Source: a virus. From it: 31,651 nucleotides of DNA. The position numbers and the translations under genes are program-made. Every line of letters starts with the position of its first letter. Positions within the stretch are counted from its first letter, which is position 1. The notes below the pieces were generated by a model that did not search any database, was not told the origin of the DNA, and saw only the letters and a list, made by a program, of their open reading frames with translations. Shown one piece after another: positions 22,061 through 30,012 of the stretch. The stretch is taken from positions 1 through 31,651 of IMG/VR virus record IMGVR_UViG_3300047557_003679; one strand, 5' to 3'.

Positions 22061-24721
22061 TTATTTAAAGAAAGAGGTAAATTCTCCAAGGATTTGCTCG
22101 CCTGATTTTGATTTGTAATTGGGAATGTATTCTTCCTCATCATCTGAGTCTAAGCTAAAAAATCCAGTTGATTTTTTAGTTGTTGTAAATACATCTTCGT
22201 CATCTTCCGGGAAAAGACTGGAGACGCTGCTCAGCTGTGCATAGGGATCACTAAAATCAAATCCTGAAAAACTAAACTTTTCTCCTGTACCGGCTTTGGT
22301 TAACATTTCCTGCTCGCTTCTATCTACGTCTGGAAATAACTCCTCGTAAAACTCATCTTCATCGCCTTTGTATCCGGCATCCCTAAACATTTTGTATAAA
22401 GCTGTTTCTGTTTTTGCTTCTCCACTTTTGTAATCCTCTTCTCTTTCAATGTATGTCAAGCCAAGTCGTTTTTGTGTTGGTTTTTTATTGCGCTCATTAA
22501 GATATTTAATTTCTTGTCTAATACGTGTAGCCGATCCAGTTTGCAACACCTCCTTGATATAGTCCTTTAAGTCATCAATAGTACCTTTAAAATCTGTTAA
22601 ACCGTAACGTTCAAGAATTTCTTTCATTTGTTCGTTATCATTTGGATCCACTCCCTTTAAAACTTCATCCGCAAATTCATCTGGTGTAATAAATTGACCG
22701 AATACAGTTGCAGATTCCAAAGCTTCATCTTTAAGCGCCGGAAGAATATCGCTAAAAATATATGAATTTACAGCACCGGCTGTCAAAATGTCCTTGGCGC
22801 CATCGTATCCTTCTTTAAAACCTTTAACTTGATAATGCAGCTTGGCAAAAGCAGCTTTGTCATTTAAATCAACACCATAGCGGTATGCTTGCGATGCCCA
22901 ATATTCATCGCCGTTTTTAGCATCCTCCCAATCTTTTGCAACTGTTTCCGCTTGAGTTGTGTAATCTTTTTCTAAATAGGTATTGCCTGTTGGATTGAAA
23001 TAAAAGTCAGGGTCAAAATATTTATCGTCAGTTCTTTTAAGCTCATCAAGGTAAGCCTGAGCCCTTAATTGGGCAACCTGTGTAACCGCATTCAGCATGT
23101 CCTGCGTCTGGAAGGGGTTCTGCTCTTCTTGCCGAACATCCAAATATTCGACGAATTCATCCATTGAACGAGACGTATCAAAACGTGGCACCAAGTATTT
23201 ATTAATAAATTCTTTAGCAAAATCAGCATCTATCTGTACTTTTTTTTCAACCTCATCAACGGTATATCCAAGCTCTAAATCCGTGGAATATTTGGTTTTA
23301 AGCTCATCGTCAAACCACTTCTGCCAGTTATAACTAACTGCATTCCCAACTCCCGTCAACTTACTCAGGCTTGTTTCCAGGTCTTCACTTACGTCTTTAT
23401 TGCTAATAAAACCAAGCATTCCACCTATACCTGTATCTCCCAGAAGCGAATTTGAAATTGTCTCGTTAACACCCATGATTTCGCTAAATGTACCAAGTCC
23501 ACCAAAAATATCAAACATTGCTTCTTTTGCTTTTGCTTCTTTAATTTTGGCGACAGCATCTTTTAGTACATTTTGAGTTAAAGCACCAAATTTTTTAACG
23601 TCAATAATTGCTTTCTCGCCAACAGCTTCATTGATTGCGTCTTCAAGATCTGTAATGCCAGTAGAAGCGCCCGCATTCACGTTGTAAGCAAGATTAACTT
23701 GTTTGTCTTGATCTCGGTCTGAAAGGCGAAAAAGAACAACAAATTCGTCTTTTTCACTTGGGTCTAAATAATTTTCTTTTGCTAATTGAGACCAATATTC
23801 ATCTCCTTCTTTTGCTTTTTCCCACTCAGCTGCAACTTCTGGAATTCCAATAATCCTGTCAACATAACTTTGATTATCTACGCCAAGTTGCTTATCTCTC
23901 ACTGCTTGAATATCGTCGTCTGTTGGTTTCTTTTCGATGTATTGATTAACATGTTCTTTTTCTTCAGCAGCATTACCCCTGAGGCCAGATGCTTTGCCTG
24001 TATTTGTGTAATGACTTAAATAAAATCCTTCTTCGCCATAACGCTCTGTGACATCAATATCGTCATTATCAACATACTTTTGCCAGTCTGCTGCAACTGT
24101 AGGATTTGAAGTTTTGTAATAATCCGGATCAAAATCTCCGTAAGGAGGCTTGGATCCTAGTGCCGTATCCCAGGTTTGTAGTTTTTCTGTTCTATAAAAA
24201 TTTTTAAATTGCTCTTCTAGTCCGTCTATACCTAGCTTCCTTAACGTGTCACGTTGCTGGACATAATCGCCACCTTGCGTAGATCCAATAACAGATTTGA
24301 TGGTTGGAATGGAATTATTGTATTTATCTACTTCTGTGTTGTATGGTTCAATAATTTCTTTATTAATTTTGTCATTATTTGCGGCAACATCATAAGCGTC
24401 TTTAACGCCACTAGCTTCACGTATATATTTTTCCATTGCTTGGTATATATAACCATTAGAATTTGCTCCTCGGAATGCAACATTTTGAACATCGCCTCCA
24501 ACTCTATCCCAAAGATTTGCCTCTAAAGGTCCTGTTACAGCTCCAGATTTTGTTGCTTTTGGATCTTGGTAAGTACTTATATTTGCGCTTGTAACAACGC
24601 CTCGCGTCATATAAACATTTAAGTAATAATTCGTGTTTGGGTAATTAACCTCTTTAAGTTCCTTTTTTGTTTTGTTTTCTAGTGTCCACTTTTTTGTTTG
24701 AATGTCGTATGAAATGGTCAT
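22061..24721 (-). CDS. Large virion-type protein with repeated FDP-YY modules
   Basis: The 886-residue acidic protein has no named family that I recognise. It contains three related segments: 197-250 (FDPDYYKTSNPTVAADWQKY, then YLSHYTNTGKASGLRGN), 289-340 (IPEVAAEWEKAKEGDEYWSQ) and 569-645 (FDPDFYFNPTGNTYLEKDYT, then VAKDWEDAKNGDEYWASQAY and HYQVKGFKEG). The pattern FDPxYYxxxNPxVAxxW...HYxxxGxxEG resembles repeats found in secreted cyanobacterial proteins. A glycine-rich apolar patch lies at about 404-440. The C-terminal 70 residues are acidic and Ser-rich (PEDDEDVF, SLDSDDEEEY). There is no signal peptide. Size, repeats and late-gene context suggest a tail or internal virion protein. Its start follows the upstream HNH stop by one base. 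Confidence 0.72.
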   Translation of the reverse strand: MTISYDIQTKKWTLENKTKKELKEVNYPNTNYYLNVYMTRGVVTSANISTYQDPKATKSGAVTGPLEANLWDRVGGDVQNVAFRGANSNGYIYQAMEKYIREASGVKDAYDVAANNDKINKEIIEPYNTEVDKYNNSIPTIKSVIGSTQGGDYVQQRDTLRKLGIDGLEEQFKNFYRTEKLQTWDTALGSKPPYGDFDPDYYKTSNPTVAADWQKYVDNDDIDVTERYGEEGFYLSHYTNTGKASGLRGNAAEEKEHVNQYIEKKPTDDDIQAVRDKQLGVDNQSYVDRIIGIPEVAAEWEKAKEGDEYWSQLAKENYLDPSEKDEFVVLFRLSDRDQDKQVNLAYNVNAGASTGITDLEDAINEAVGEKAIIDVKKFGALTQNVLKDAVAKIKEAKAKEAMFDIFGGLGTFSEIMGVNETISNSLLGDTGIGGMLGFISNKDVSEDLETSLSKLTGVGNAVSYNWQKWFDDELKTKYSTDLELGYTVDEVEKKVQIDADFAKEFINKYLVPRFDTSRSMDEFVEYLDVRQEEQNPFQTQDMLNAVTQVAQLRAQAYLDELKRTDDKYFDPDFYFNPTGNTYLEKDYTTQAETVAKDWEDAKNGDEYWASQAYRYGVDLNDKAAFAKLHYQVKGFKEGYDGAKDILTAGAVNSYIFSDILPALKDEALESATVFGQFITPDEFADEVLKGVDPNDNEQMKEILERYGLTDFKGTIDDLKDYIKEVLQTGSATRIRQEIKYLNERNKKPTQKRLGLTYIEREEDYKSGEAKTETALYKMFRDAGYKGDEDEFYEELFPDVDRSEQEMLTKAGTGEKFSFSGFDFSDPYAQLSSVSSLFPEDDEDVFTTTKKSTGFFSLDSDDEEEYIPNYKSKSGEQILGEFTSFFK

Positions 24722-24722
24722 G

Positions 24723-25085
24723 TTAACTTGCCAAACCGAAAGAATTTACTTGATAAACAAAAATATCAATGGGTTCTTGTTTTACCCAAGCATCAATTCT
24801 ATCCATTTTAGCCTGAGTAAAAAACTCTTGTTTTTCATACCATTCCTGAACTTTACTGCTTGCCTTAGAAGTATTGCAACGACGGCAAGCAGGAACAAGA
24901 TTGTTTCGATTACTTGAACCAGAACGAAATCTTGGGACTACGTGATCCAGGGATGTTGCTTCATCTTCACAATAAGCACACCTGTAGTCCCAGGCTTCAT
25001 AAATTGATTGGCGGTAGCGTTTCTTTGCAAGTTTAGGTGTTAGTTCAATTAGCAGGGCGAGAGGATCTTGCTCGCTGTTGAACAT
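24723..25085 (-). CDS. HNH endonuclease
   Basis: The 120-residue product is a classic HNH (PF01844-type) domain: YEAWDYRCAYCEDEATSLDH with CxxC at 36-39 and catalytic His48 in LDHVVPR, then NNLVPACRRCNTSK with Asn62, CxxC at 67-70 and Asn71. Helical segments flank it. Such proteins nick DNA, and in many tailed phages an HNH protein assists terminase in packaging. Here it is tied to a virion-type gene (one base between stop and start), which favours a packaging or resident role over a mobile one. It is the first gene of a minus-strand block, divergent from the HTH gene at 25215. Confidence 0.87.
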   Translation of the reverse strand: MFNSEQDPLALLIELTPKLAKKRYRQSIYEAWDYRCAYCEDEATSLDHVVPRFRSGSSNRNNLVPACRRCNTSKASSKVQEWYEKQEFFTQAKMDRIDAWVKQEPIDIFVYQVNSFGLAS

Positions 25086-25127
25086 AGATTTATTGTCGTT
25101 ACCTTATTTTAATTTGCCCATATTTCC

Positions 25128-25157
25128 TTGAAATATAAAAAGATTAAAACATATTAC
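25128..25157 (+). promoter_or_regulatory. Possible promoter for the lone HTH gene
   Basis: In the AT-rich 129-base gap between divergent genes, TTGAAA (25128-25133) is followed after 18 bases by TATTAC (25152-25157), a weak -10. The transcript would carry a leader of about 50 bases that contains a 12-codon mini-ORF (25163-25201). Nothing else is visible in the gap. Confidence 0.3.
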
Positions 25158-25214
25158 AATTCATGGCTGGACGTGGTGAGGCCGTTACCTTAATTGTGTA
25201 GCCACATTCTTTCA

Positions 25215-25415
25215 ATGGCAGCGCAGTCTCAGTGGGTGTCCGTCCAAAAAGCAGAAGAGCTTTTGGGGATTGACAAGCGAACCCTGTTCAAGTACAGGGA
25301 TAACGGCACTCTCAAGCTCGGTCCGCACTACGCCGCATTTCCGGAAACTCGCTCCAGGGACACGTATCGCTGGAACGTAAAAGCAGTTCAAAAAGAACTA
25401 GCAAAAATTAACTGA
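25215..25415 (+). CDS. Small helix-turn-helix DNA-binding protein
   Basis: From the ATG at 25215 (the frame is open to 25194 but the ATG is better placed) the product is 66 residues. It has a helix-turn-helix of the excisionase or MerR-like type (WVSVQKAEELLGIDKRTLFK, 7-26), then a wing (LGPHYAAFPETRSRDTYRWN) and a final helix. It is related in plan to the 143-residue HTH protein at 16614. It stands alone on the plus strand between minus-strand virion genes and has its own terminator, so it is a one-gene unit, as expected for a small regulator. Confidence 0.78.
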   Translation: MAAQSQWVSVQKAEELLGIDKRTLFKYRDNGTLKLGPHYAAFPETRSRDTYRWNVKAVQKELAKIN

Positions 25416-25423
25416 AGCACACA

Positions 25424-25444
25424 GGCCACGCAAGTGGCCTTTTT
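25424..25444 (+). terminator. Rho-independent terminator after the lone HTH gene
   Basis: A perfect 7-bp stem, AGGCCAC (25424-25430) against GTGGCCT (25435-25441), has a GCAA tetraloop and ends in TTTT. It begins 8 bases after the HTH stop and touches the stop of the convergent structural gene, so it may also slow transcription from that side. Confidence 0.85.
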
Positions 25445-27009
25445 CATGACGCAGGTTTTTGATCAAGACTTGGAACATATTCATTACCATCCTTATCAAT
25501 CATGACAAAATTTTCCATGACAACTAAATCAGCTGGAATATTAAAAAGCTTTTGCATCATTGGCATCATCATTGGCGATTGACAGTTGTATGGCGGTACA
25601 TCCATCTTTGACAATGTTTTGCGTGTCATCATTGCCGCACGTGATTCAAGCTGATCGGATTCCGTTTGATCTACTAACTTCTGCTCCCAGGCTGCCATCG
25701 ATCCGATGCCTACAGGAAAATCGGATGGCTCTGGTGGAAACGTTCCGTCTTTAAACTTGAGTGCATAGATGTGTTTGCAGTATCTAAACTCATCCAAAAG
25801 CGGTGTCCAGTTGTCACTAATAGCAGTAATTTTTCCATTGGCTGAACTGTAATCGTCATAGCCTGGCATACTTTCTGCCGCAGATCCCGGCAAGGATGGT
25901 TCTGCTGGCGTTGATGTTTTTCTTAAATAAATTGCACCAAAGTCTCTATAGACGCCAGGATTATCACGGTTAACATTCTGTCCCTCTTGGACTGATCCAC
26001 CCTGCCCCAGGGACACTGGATAGCCTGATGGAGCGTAAACCGTCATACGTCTATTGACTTTTGCACTGGTCATAGCACTGTTGTCTACCGTGCCACTCAG
26101 TGTTGTGATCTCATTTCTTCCTGGTTTAATATTTGCAATCCCTGTACGCGGGAAAACTTTCTTTGTTGTATCTCCCCCTATTTCAGTAAACGCATAATCA
26201 CGACGCGTAAAATCTTGGCAAGAACAACAAAAACGCGCACCAGTAATTAAAAATCTCCCTGGTGTAAAGCCTACGGGAGATGGAGTTAAAAGCTCTTTGT
26301 CCGGTGAAACATAAACAGAACCTGCCTTGCGAAACTTCAGAATTCCCGTCGTTGAACCGGTGTTCACAAGCACGGCCTGGACATAGCCATAACGTTTTTG
26401 TGTCGCTGGATTAATCGTGTCGGCATTAATGATTGGCCCGTCTTGCGTAATTACACGATCTTCAAGAATCTCAGTTGTAATGGGAGTGATGCCAAAAGGA
26501 CCGCCGCCAATCTGAACAAAGAAAGGAGGAGGAAGACGGTTGGATGCGCTCCAGGTACCGGCAAGTTTTACATACCAGTAATCTGCATCTTCTGTAACCG
26601 ATTCAATAAATAGTTTCTGGAGAGATACAGGGTCTGTGATTTTGTCACAACGCAAGGAACCTGCATAGCGCCAGCCAGCCCAATGCATTCCAAGCTCTTT
26701 ATCTTTTGTAGGAAAGCCTACAAAAGCACCAGAAACTGTTGGTTGTGGGTTCTCAACAGAGCCGGAAGTTGTACTAGAAACAGGAATTGTATATTTAAAC
26801 GGATAAGAAAAGTCGTTGTCGTAAACGTTTGCTGTGGCAAGTTCATAACCACGGCGCCAACGAGACCAGGCTGATTCCCTGTTGGCGGTGGTAATTGAAT
26901 CAGGGACGCCGCCTTTAGAAAATTCAGTACGAATCGGTGTCAGGCGAAATGGATCTTTATCTATTGCTTGACCAAAAGATCCAAAAGCATCCCCGGTTTT
27001 TGGCTTCAT
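25444..27009 (-). CDS. Probable virion structural protein, 521 residues
   Basis: No catalytic motif or membrane segment is visible. The protein is beta-rich with many Gly/Pro/Thr turns (FVQIGGGPFGITPITTEILE, KAGSVYVSPDKELLTPSPVG). A cysteine cluster lies in its middle (ITGARFCCSCQDFTRRDYAF), and a Met-rich stretch near the C-terminus (NCQSPMMMPMMQKLFNIP). ATG 27009 follows the stop of the upstream structural gene by 2 bases. Size, composition and position in the structural run point to a tail or baseplate-type protein, and I recall similar proteins in cyanophages. The CCSC cluster is unusual for a phage protein made in the cytoplasm. Confidence 0.68.
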   Translation of the reverse strand: MKPKTGDAFGSFGQAIDKDPFRLTPIRTEFSKGGVPDSITTANRESAWSRWRRGYELATANVYDNDFSYPFKYTIPVSSTTSGSVENPQPTVSGAFVGFPTKDKELGMHWAGWRYAGSLRCDKITDPVSLQKLFIESVTEDADYWYVKLAGTWSASNRLPPPFFVQIGGGPFGITPITTEILEDRVITQDGPIINADTINPATQKRYGYVQAVLVNTGSTTGILKFRKAGSVYVSPDKELLTPSPVGFTPGRFLITGARFCCSCQDFTRRDYAFTEIGGDTTKKVFPRTGIANIKPGRNEITTLSGTVDNSAMTSAKVNRRMTVYAPSGYPVSLGQGGSVQEGQNVNRDNPGVYRDFGAIYLRKTSTPAEPSLPGSAAESMPGYDDYSSANGKITAISDNWTPLLDEFRYCKHIYALKFKDGTFPPEPSDFPVGIGSMAAWEQKLVDQTESDQLESRAAMMTRKTLSKMDVPPYNCQSPMMMPMMQKLFNIPADLVVMENFVMIDKDGNEYVPSLDQKPAS

Positions 27010-27011
27010 CT

Positions 27012-27785
27012 TTAGAAGAAACCACCCTGTGCATAAACGTGAGCACCTGGGGTGTAACCAGAAATATTCGGACCGTCAGGGAAAACACCAACGTAAATGC
27101 GGTCGCCTCGCTCCAGGTAGATACCCTTGTTACGCAAAGGTGCCGTAGTACCTAAACCTGTTGTGTTACCAGCCTGTGGCATGGGATAGGCAAGTTGAGG
27201 CATTGCATCAGCACAATCAACTTGACCACTGTTGGCAGGGATTGTTTTAGAGAACAGAACACGGTAGTCACCACTACCAGGAATTGGAGTGGTTGTACCA
27301 CGGGTGTGGTAAAACACAAAGGTTACTGCTGGCTGATAACCGTAGTTAGAGCCGTTGTAAGCAAAACCACTAGCACCAGAAAACACAAGACTGGTATTAA
27401 CACCTGTCAGTGTAGTTGCACCGGTATATGTGTAATAACCGTAGCCGCTCATAGGAGCGGTACCAAGAACACCAGTATTTTGAATGAAAACAATCTGGCC
27501 GCTGCTAAGAGAAATTACAGTGCCAGACGTACCAGAACTAATTGTGTAATCCGGGTCACGATATTTGTCGTTGCGGACAATAGTAATGGAATCAACAACT
27601 CCACCATTGTTATTGTCTTCGCTTAATTCAGCGTCCATATCAACCAGGATGGACGGGGCTTGGCCACCCTGAACAAACAAAGTATTGCTAGAAGAACTAC
27701 CAACTGTTTGAGTGGTAACCCGTACAGAGTCAAATAACGGGCGATCACTAAATACAGGCTGTTTATTTGTGGATGTTGACGCCAC
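27012..27785 (-). CDS. Probable virion structural protein, 257 residues
   Basis: The 257-residue product is Gly/Ser/Thr-rich and beta-like (TQTVGSSSSNTLFVQGGQAP, GYGYYTYTGATTLTGVNTSL), with alternating hydrophobic residues and no motif for an enzyme. A start at the GTG at 27785 gives MASTSTNKQPVF, and AGGT lies 8 bases upstream. The end, IYVGVFPDGPNISGYTPGAH, resembles outer virion or tail proteins. It sits directly upstream of the 521-residue protein (2-base gap), so the two are probably made together. Confidence 0.68.
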   Translation of the reverse strand: MASTSTNKQPVFSDRPLFDSVRVTTQTVGSSSSNTLFVQGGQAPSILVDMDAELSEDNNNGGVVDSITIVRNDKYRDPDYTISSGTSGTVISLSSGQIVFIQNTGVLGTAPMSGYGYYTYTGATTLTGVNTSLVFSGASGFAYNGSNYGYQPAVTFVFYHTRGTTTPIPGSGDYRVLFSKTIPANSGQVDCADAMPQLAYPMPQAGNTTGLGTTAPLRNKGIYLERGDRIYVGVFPDGPNISGYTPGAHVYAQGGFF

Positions 27786-27821
27786 TATTTTTACCTATGT
27801 TTTCTCCCATTATAAATGAAA

Positions 27822-28076
27822 TCAACTAACCATTTGGGCAAATGCCACAAAGTCGGCAGGAAGCTTCATTTCCCTTTGCGCAAACCCAGAAGGATTTTGA
27901 GAAAGCGCATAAAATTCTTCAAGGTATTTTCCGGCGATATCTGATCTAGGTCTGAATTTAATCTGCTTACTTAACTCAGATTCCAAAATGGAAGAAATAG
28001 GGGCGTCCCCATAGGCGCCCCTTCGTACATCACCCGGCAAATAATCTGTATCGACGTAATCAGCAAAACGTGCCAT
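27822..28076 (-). CDS. Small hypothetical structural-region protein
   Basis: The 84-residue product begins MARFADYVDTDYLPGDVRRG and is mostly helical after residue 28 (SILESELSKQIKFRPRSDIA, YLEEFYALSQNPSGFAQREM). Its ATG directly follows the stop of the transglycosylase-like gene (TAGATG). No family recognised; a connector or tail-completion role is only suggested by place. Confidence 0.6.
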   Translation of the reverse strand: MARFADYVDTDYLPGDVRRGAYGDAPISSILESELSKQIKFRPRSDIAGKYLEEFYALSQNPSGFAQREMKLPADFVAFAQMVS

Positions 28077-28751
28077 CTATCGCATAGCCCCAAAGAGAGT
28101 TGGAATGAGTCCACCGCCCGGCAATAAATTCTGTAATGCAGTCTGAACAAACATCTGAGAAAGAGATTTCTTTTCCTCAGATCGTCCTAGATCAACACCC
28201 AGGATTCCAGATAGCACAGAAGAAACTGGAGCAGGAGGTTGGGCTTGCGCTGGTGCAGGAGCAGGCGGTCTAGGTGCTTGTGCAAGCATTCCACCGTCTT
28301 GTGGAATATCGCCTAACACTCGTCGTGCATTGGCGTAAAGATCACCACCTTTCCGAAAACGAGAAAGCGCACCAGAAACGGATGTTCCAAAAGAATCTTT
28401 GGCATTTAAAGAAACATTTGGATTTCCACCCAGAACAGTTGCATACGCACGAGCAATACCCATGCCAGGTTTAAAGCCACGGTCTGCAAAGTACTGCATA
28501 ACTTTTGGCATTTGACCAGCACGTGTTTGCGGTCCTTCAATCCCATAAAGGCGTTGTTCATTTTGACCGAACTGGATTAAACCTCTATGGCGACCACCGG
28601 CGCCACCCACGATATTCGGGTCCATATTTGGCCCTGATTCCAGGGACAAAAATGCACCAAATTCGTAGGGATCCAGGCCCAGTTTCCTGGCGCCTTGGAT
28701 AATTGCCATGCGTTCTTCATGGGGAAGAATGCCAACGCGTGGTTTACTCAC
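28077..28751 (-). CDS. Transglycosylase/lysozyme-like virion protein
   Basis: I start it at the GTG at 28751, since GGGGAGG lies 8 bases upstream and the upstream gene stops just before. An open frame reaches 28817, but that part overlaps the neighbour. The 224-residue product has a lysozyme-like core: YEFGAFLSLESGPNMDPNIV (29-48) with the likely catalytic Glu38 or Glu39 region, then GLIQFGQNEQRLYG (57-70). This fits the ES...GLxQF pattern of lytic transglycosylases. An Ala/Pro-rich linker (RPPAPAPAQAQPPAPV) follows, and then a helical tail. It would open the cell wall during DNA entry as a virion part (inference from context). Confidence 0.72.
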   Translation of the reverse strand: MSKPRVGILPHEERMAIIQGARKLGLDPYEFGAFLSLESGPNMDPNIVGGAGGRHRGLIQFGQNEQRLYGIEGPQTRAGQMPKVMQYFADRGFKPGMGIARAYATVLGGNPNVSLNAKDSFGTSVSGALSRFRKGGDLYANARRVLGDIPQDGGMLAQAPRPPAPAPAQAQPPAPVSSVLSGILGVDLGRSEEKKSLSQMFVQTALQNLLPGGGLIPTLFGAMR

Positions 28752-28753
28752 TG

Positions 28754-29512
28754 TTACTGCCTCCCCTTTAATCGCAACATCTCCCGGTAAGCAAGCTCCG
28801 GATTGGCCTGAGCCCACTTCTGAAGATTCTCCGGAGTCATTCCAGCTGCACCACCCAGGGCTTGGAGTTCGCTCACCAGGTTTCCTTTCTGTATCATGCT
28901 CCTACCCAATTGCTGCTGGCCCTCATAGAAGGAAGAAAGAGGGACACTTGTAGGAGCAGCGTACTGCTGAGCAGCATTAAGTACTTCCTGAGACAGTGAG
29001 CGGTTAAGAACATTTTGACGTTGTGCGGGAACACCGGCCCCGTTTGACATCACCGCTGCCCCTGGTGGAGGAGGTGCAGCAGGAGGTGTCGCTTGTCCGG
29101 CTTGCACTGCACCAGAAAAACCGGTCAGTGGTTGGTCCGCCGCCCCTGGAGGAGGCTGACGAACATCACTATAGGTTCTTTGCCAGCCAAGGTCTGGACC
29201 ACGCCATTCAACTTCGTTTCCATTTAATGTTGCCAGCGTTCCCACAGGACGGCGTTTTGCAAGTTCTTGTTTTTCCCACTGACGCAAGTAATCGCCTGTT
29301 GTTGGGATACCAAAGATATTTTTTAGTGGCTGCTGTAAAACGTTTGATCCTTGTATCAAAAAATCAACGTTAGACGCTCCGGCAAGGCCGCCAGATAACA
29401 AAGAACCCAAACTAATTTTCCCTGGACTCCGTAATGCTTGTGGAATGTTACGCGCAGATGCTTTCCCTAATGGGGCAAGCAGGCTACCAACACGACCAAA
29501 AAGACCCCACAT
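28754..29512 (-). CDS. Hypothetical Pro/Gly-rich virion-region protein
   Basis: The start at 29512 overlaps the upstream stop (TAATG). An in-frame codon three residues earlier is less likely. The 252-residue product begins MWGLFGRVGSLLAPLGKASA, with apolar residues in the first 50 (GSLLSGGLAGASNVDFLIQG), then a charged middle (YLRQWEKQELAKRRPVGTLA), a Pro/Ala-rich linker (ATPPAAPPPPGAAV) and a helical end (AGMTPENLQKWAQANPELAY). No known domain. An amphipathic front and a flexible linker next to a transglycosylase-like protein would suit an internal virion or DNA-ejection protein, but that is inference. Confidence 0.62.
   Translation of the reverse strand: MWGLFGRVGSLLAPLGKASARNIPQALRSPGKISLGSLLSGGLAGASNVDFLIQGSNVLQQPLKNIFGIPTTGDYLRQWEKQELAKRRPVGTLATLNGNEVEWRGPDLGWQRTYSDVRQPPPGAADQPLTGFSGAVQAGQATPPAAPPPPGAAVMSNGAGVPAQRQNVLNRSLSQEVLNAAQQYAAPTSVPLSSFYEGQQQLGRSMIQKGNLVSELQALGGAAGMTPENLQKWAQANPELAYREMLRLKGRQ
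28760..28766 (-). promoter_or_regulatory. Strong Shine-Dalgarno that fixes the GTG start at 28751
   Basis: On the minus strand GGGGAGG lies inside the 3' end of the upstream gene, 8 bases before GTG 28751. It is one of the few strong ribosome sites in the window and decides the start of the transglycosylase-like gene. Confidence 0.8.
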
Positions 29513-29973
29513 TATCGGCACACCTCACGAAGATAAATACGAGAGCCGACAGCGGTATCAGCAGGACCAGGTAAAGCCTGAATAAATTCAGCGCCAGAGC
29601 GTTCGTAACGGTAACGCGCCTGGAAGGGATCTTTGTAGTTTGGAACGTAAAGGATGTTAGCTAGACGATTGGTTTCGTAAAGATAAATTTCGTCCCAGAC
29701 CTTGAGCGCTTCCCTAGCATTGCTAGAACGAATCGTACGGTCAACGTCACCAGCAATGCTTTCAAGACGAGTAGAAGGCGAAGTGGCAACCTCTGTCTTT
29801 TTTTCAGCCGTATCACAACGGCCTAGCTGAATAATAATCTTGTCGTAAAAATAGGAATCAGGTACGGTATTCAGTGCTTCTTCCAAACGGGCGTAATCAC
29901 CCGCTGGCACAGAAACAGTAAAATAACCCAGGTGATACCTGACCCTACTTTTATCAAAGTCAGAAAGCTGCAC
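29512..29973 (-). CDS. Hypothetical structural-region protein, 153 residues
   Basis: The start is a GTG (29973) with AGGA 9 bases upstream. The product begins MQLSDFDKSRVRYHLGYFTV and has a regular helix and strand mix (GDYARLEEALNTVPDSYFYD; LESIAGDVDRTIRSSNAREA), then LYVPNYKDPFQARYRYERSG and a C-terminus SRIYLREVCR. It looks soluble and compact. Its stop overlaps the next gene (TAATG). I recall similar proteins in cyanobacterial phages without a firm function; a head-to-tail connector is a fair guess from size and place. Confidence 0.65.
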   Translation of the reverse strand: MQLSDFDKSRVRYHLGYFTVSVPAGDYARLEEALNTVPDSYFYDKIIIQLGRCDTAEKKTEVATSPSTRLESIAGDVDRTIRSSNAREALKVWDEIYLYETNRLANILYVPNYKDPFQARYRYERSGAEFIQALPGPADTAVGSRIYLREVCR

Positions 29974-30012
29974 GGCTTATTCCTGTTATCAATTCATTAT
30001 AAATTAAAAAAA

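Noticed and set aside
25163-25201. 12-codon mini-ORF before the lone HTH gene
   Set aside because: It could be a leader peptide, but there is no ribosome site, no regulatory codon run and no attenuator hairpin, so it is mentioned only in the promoter entry.
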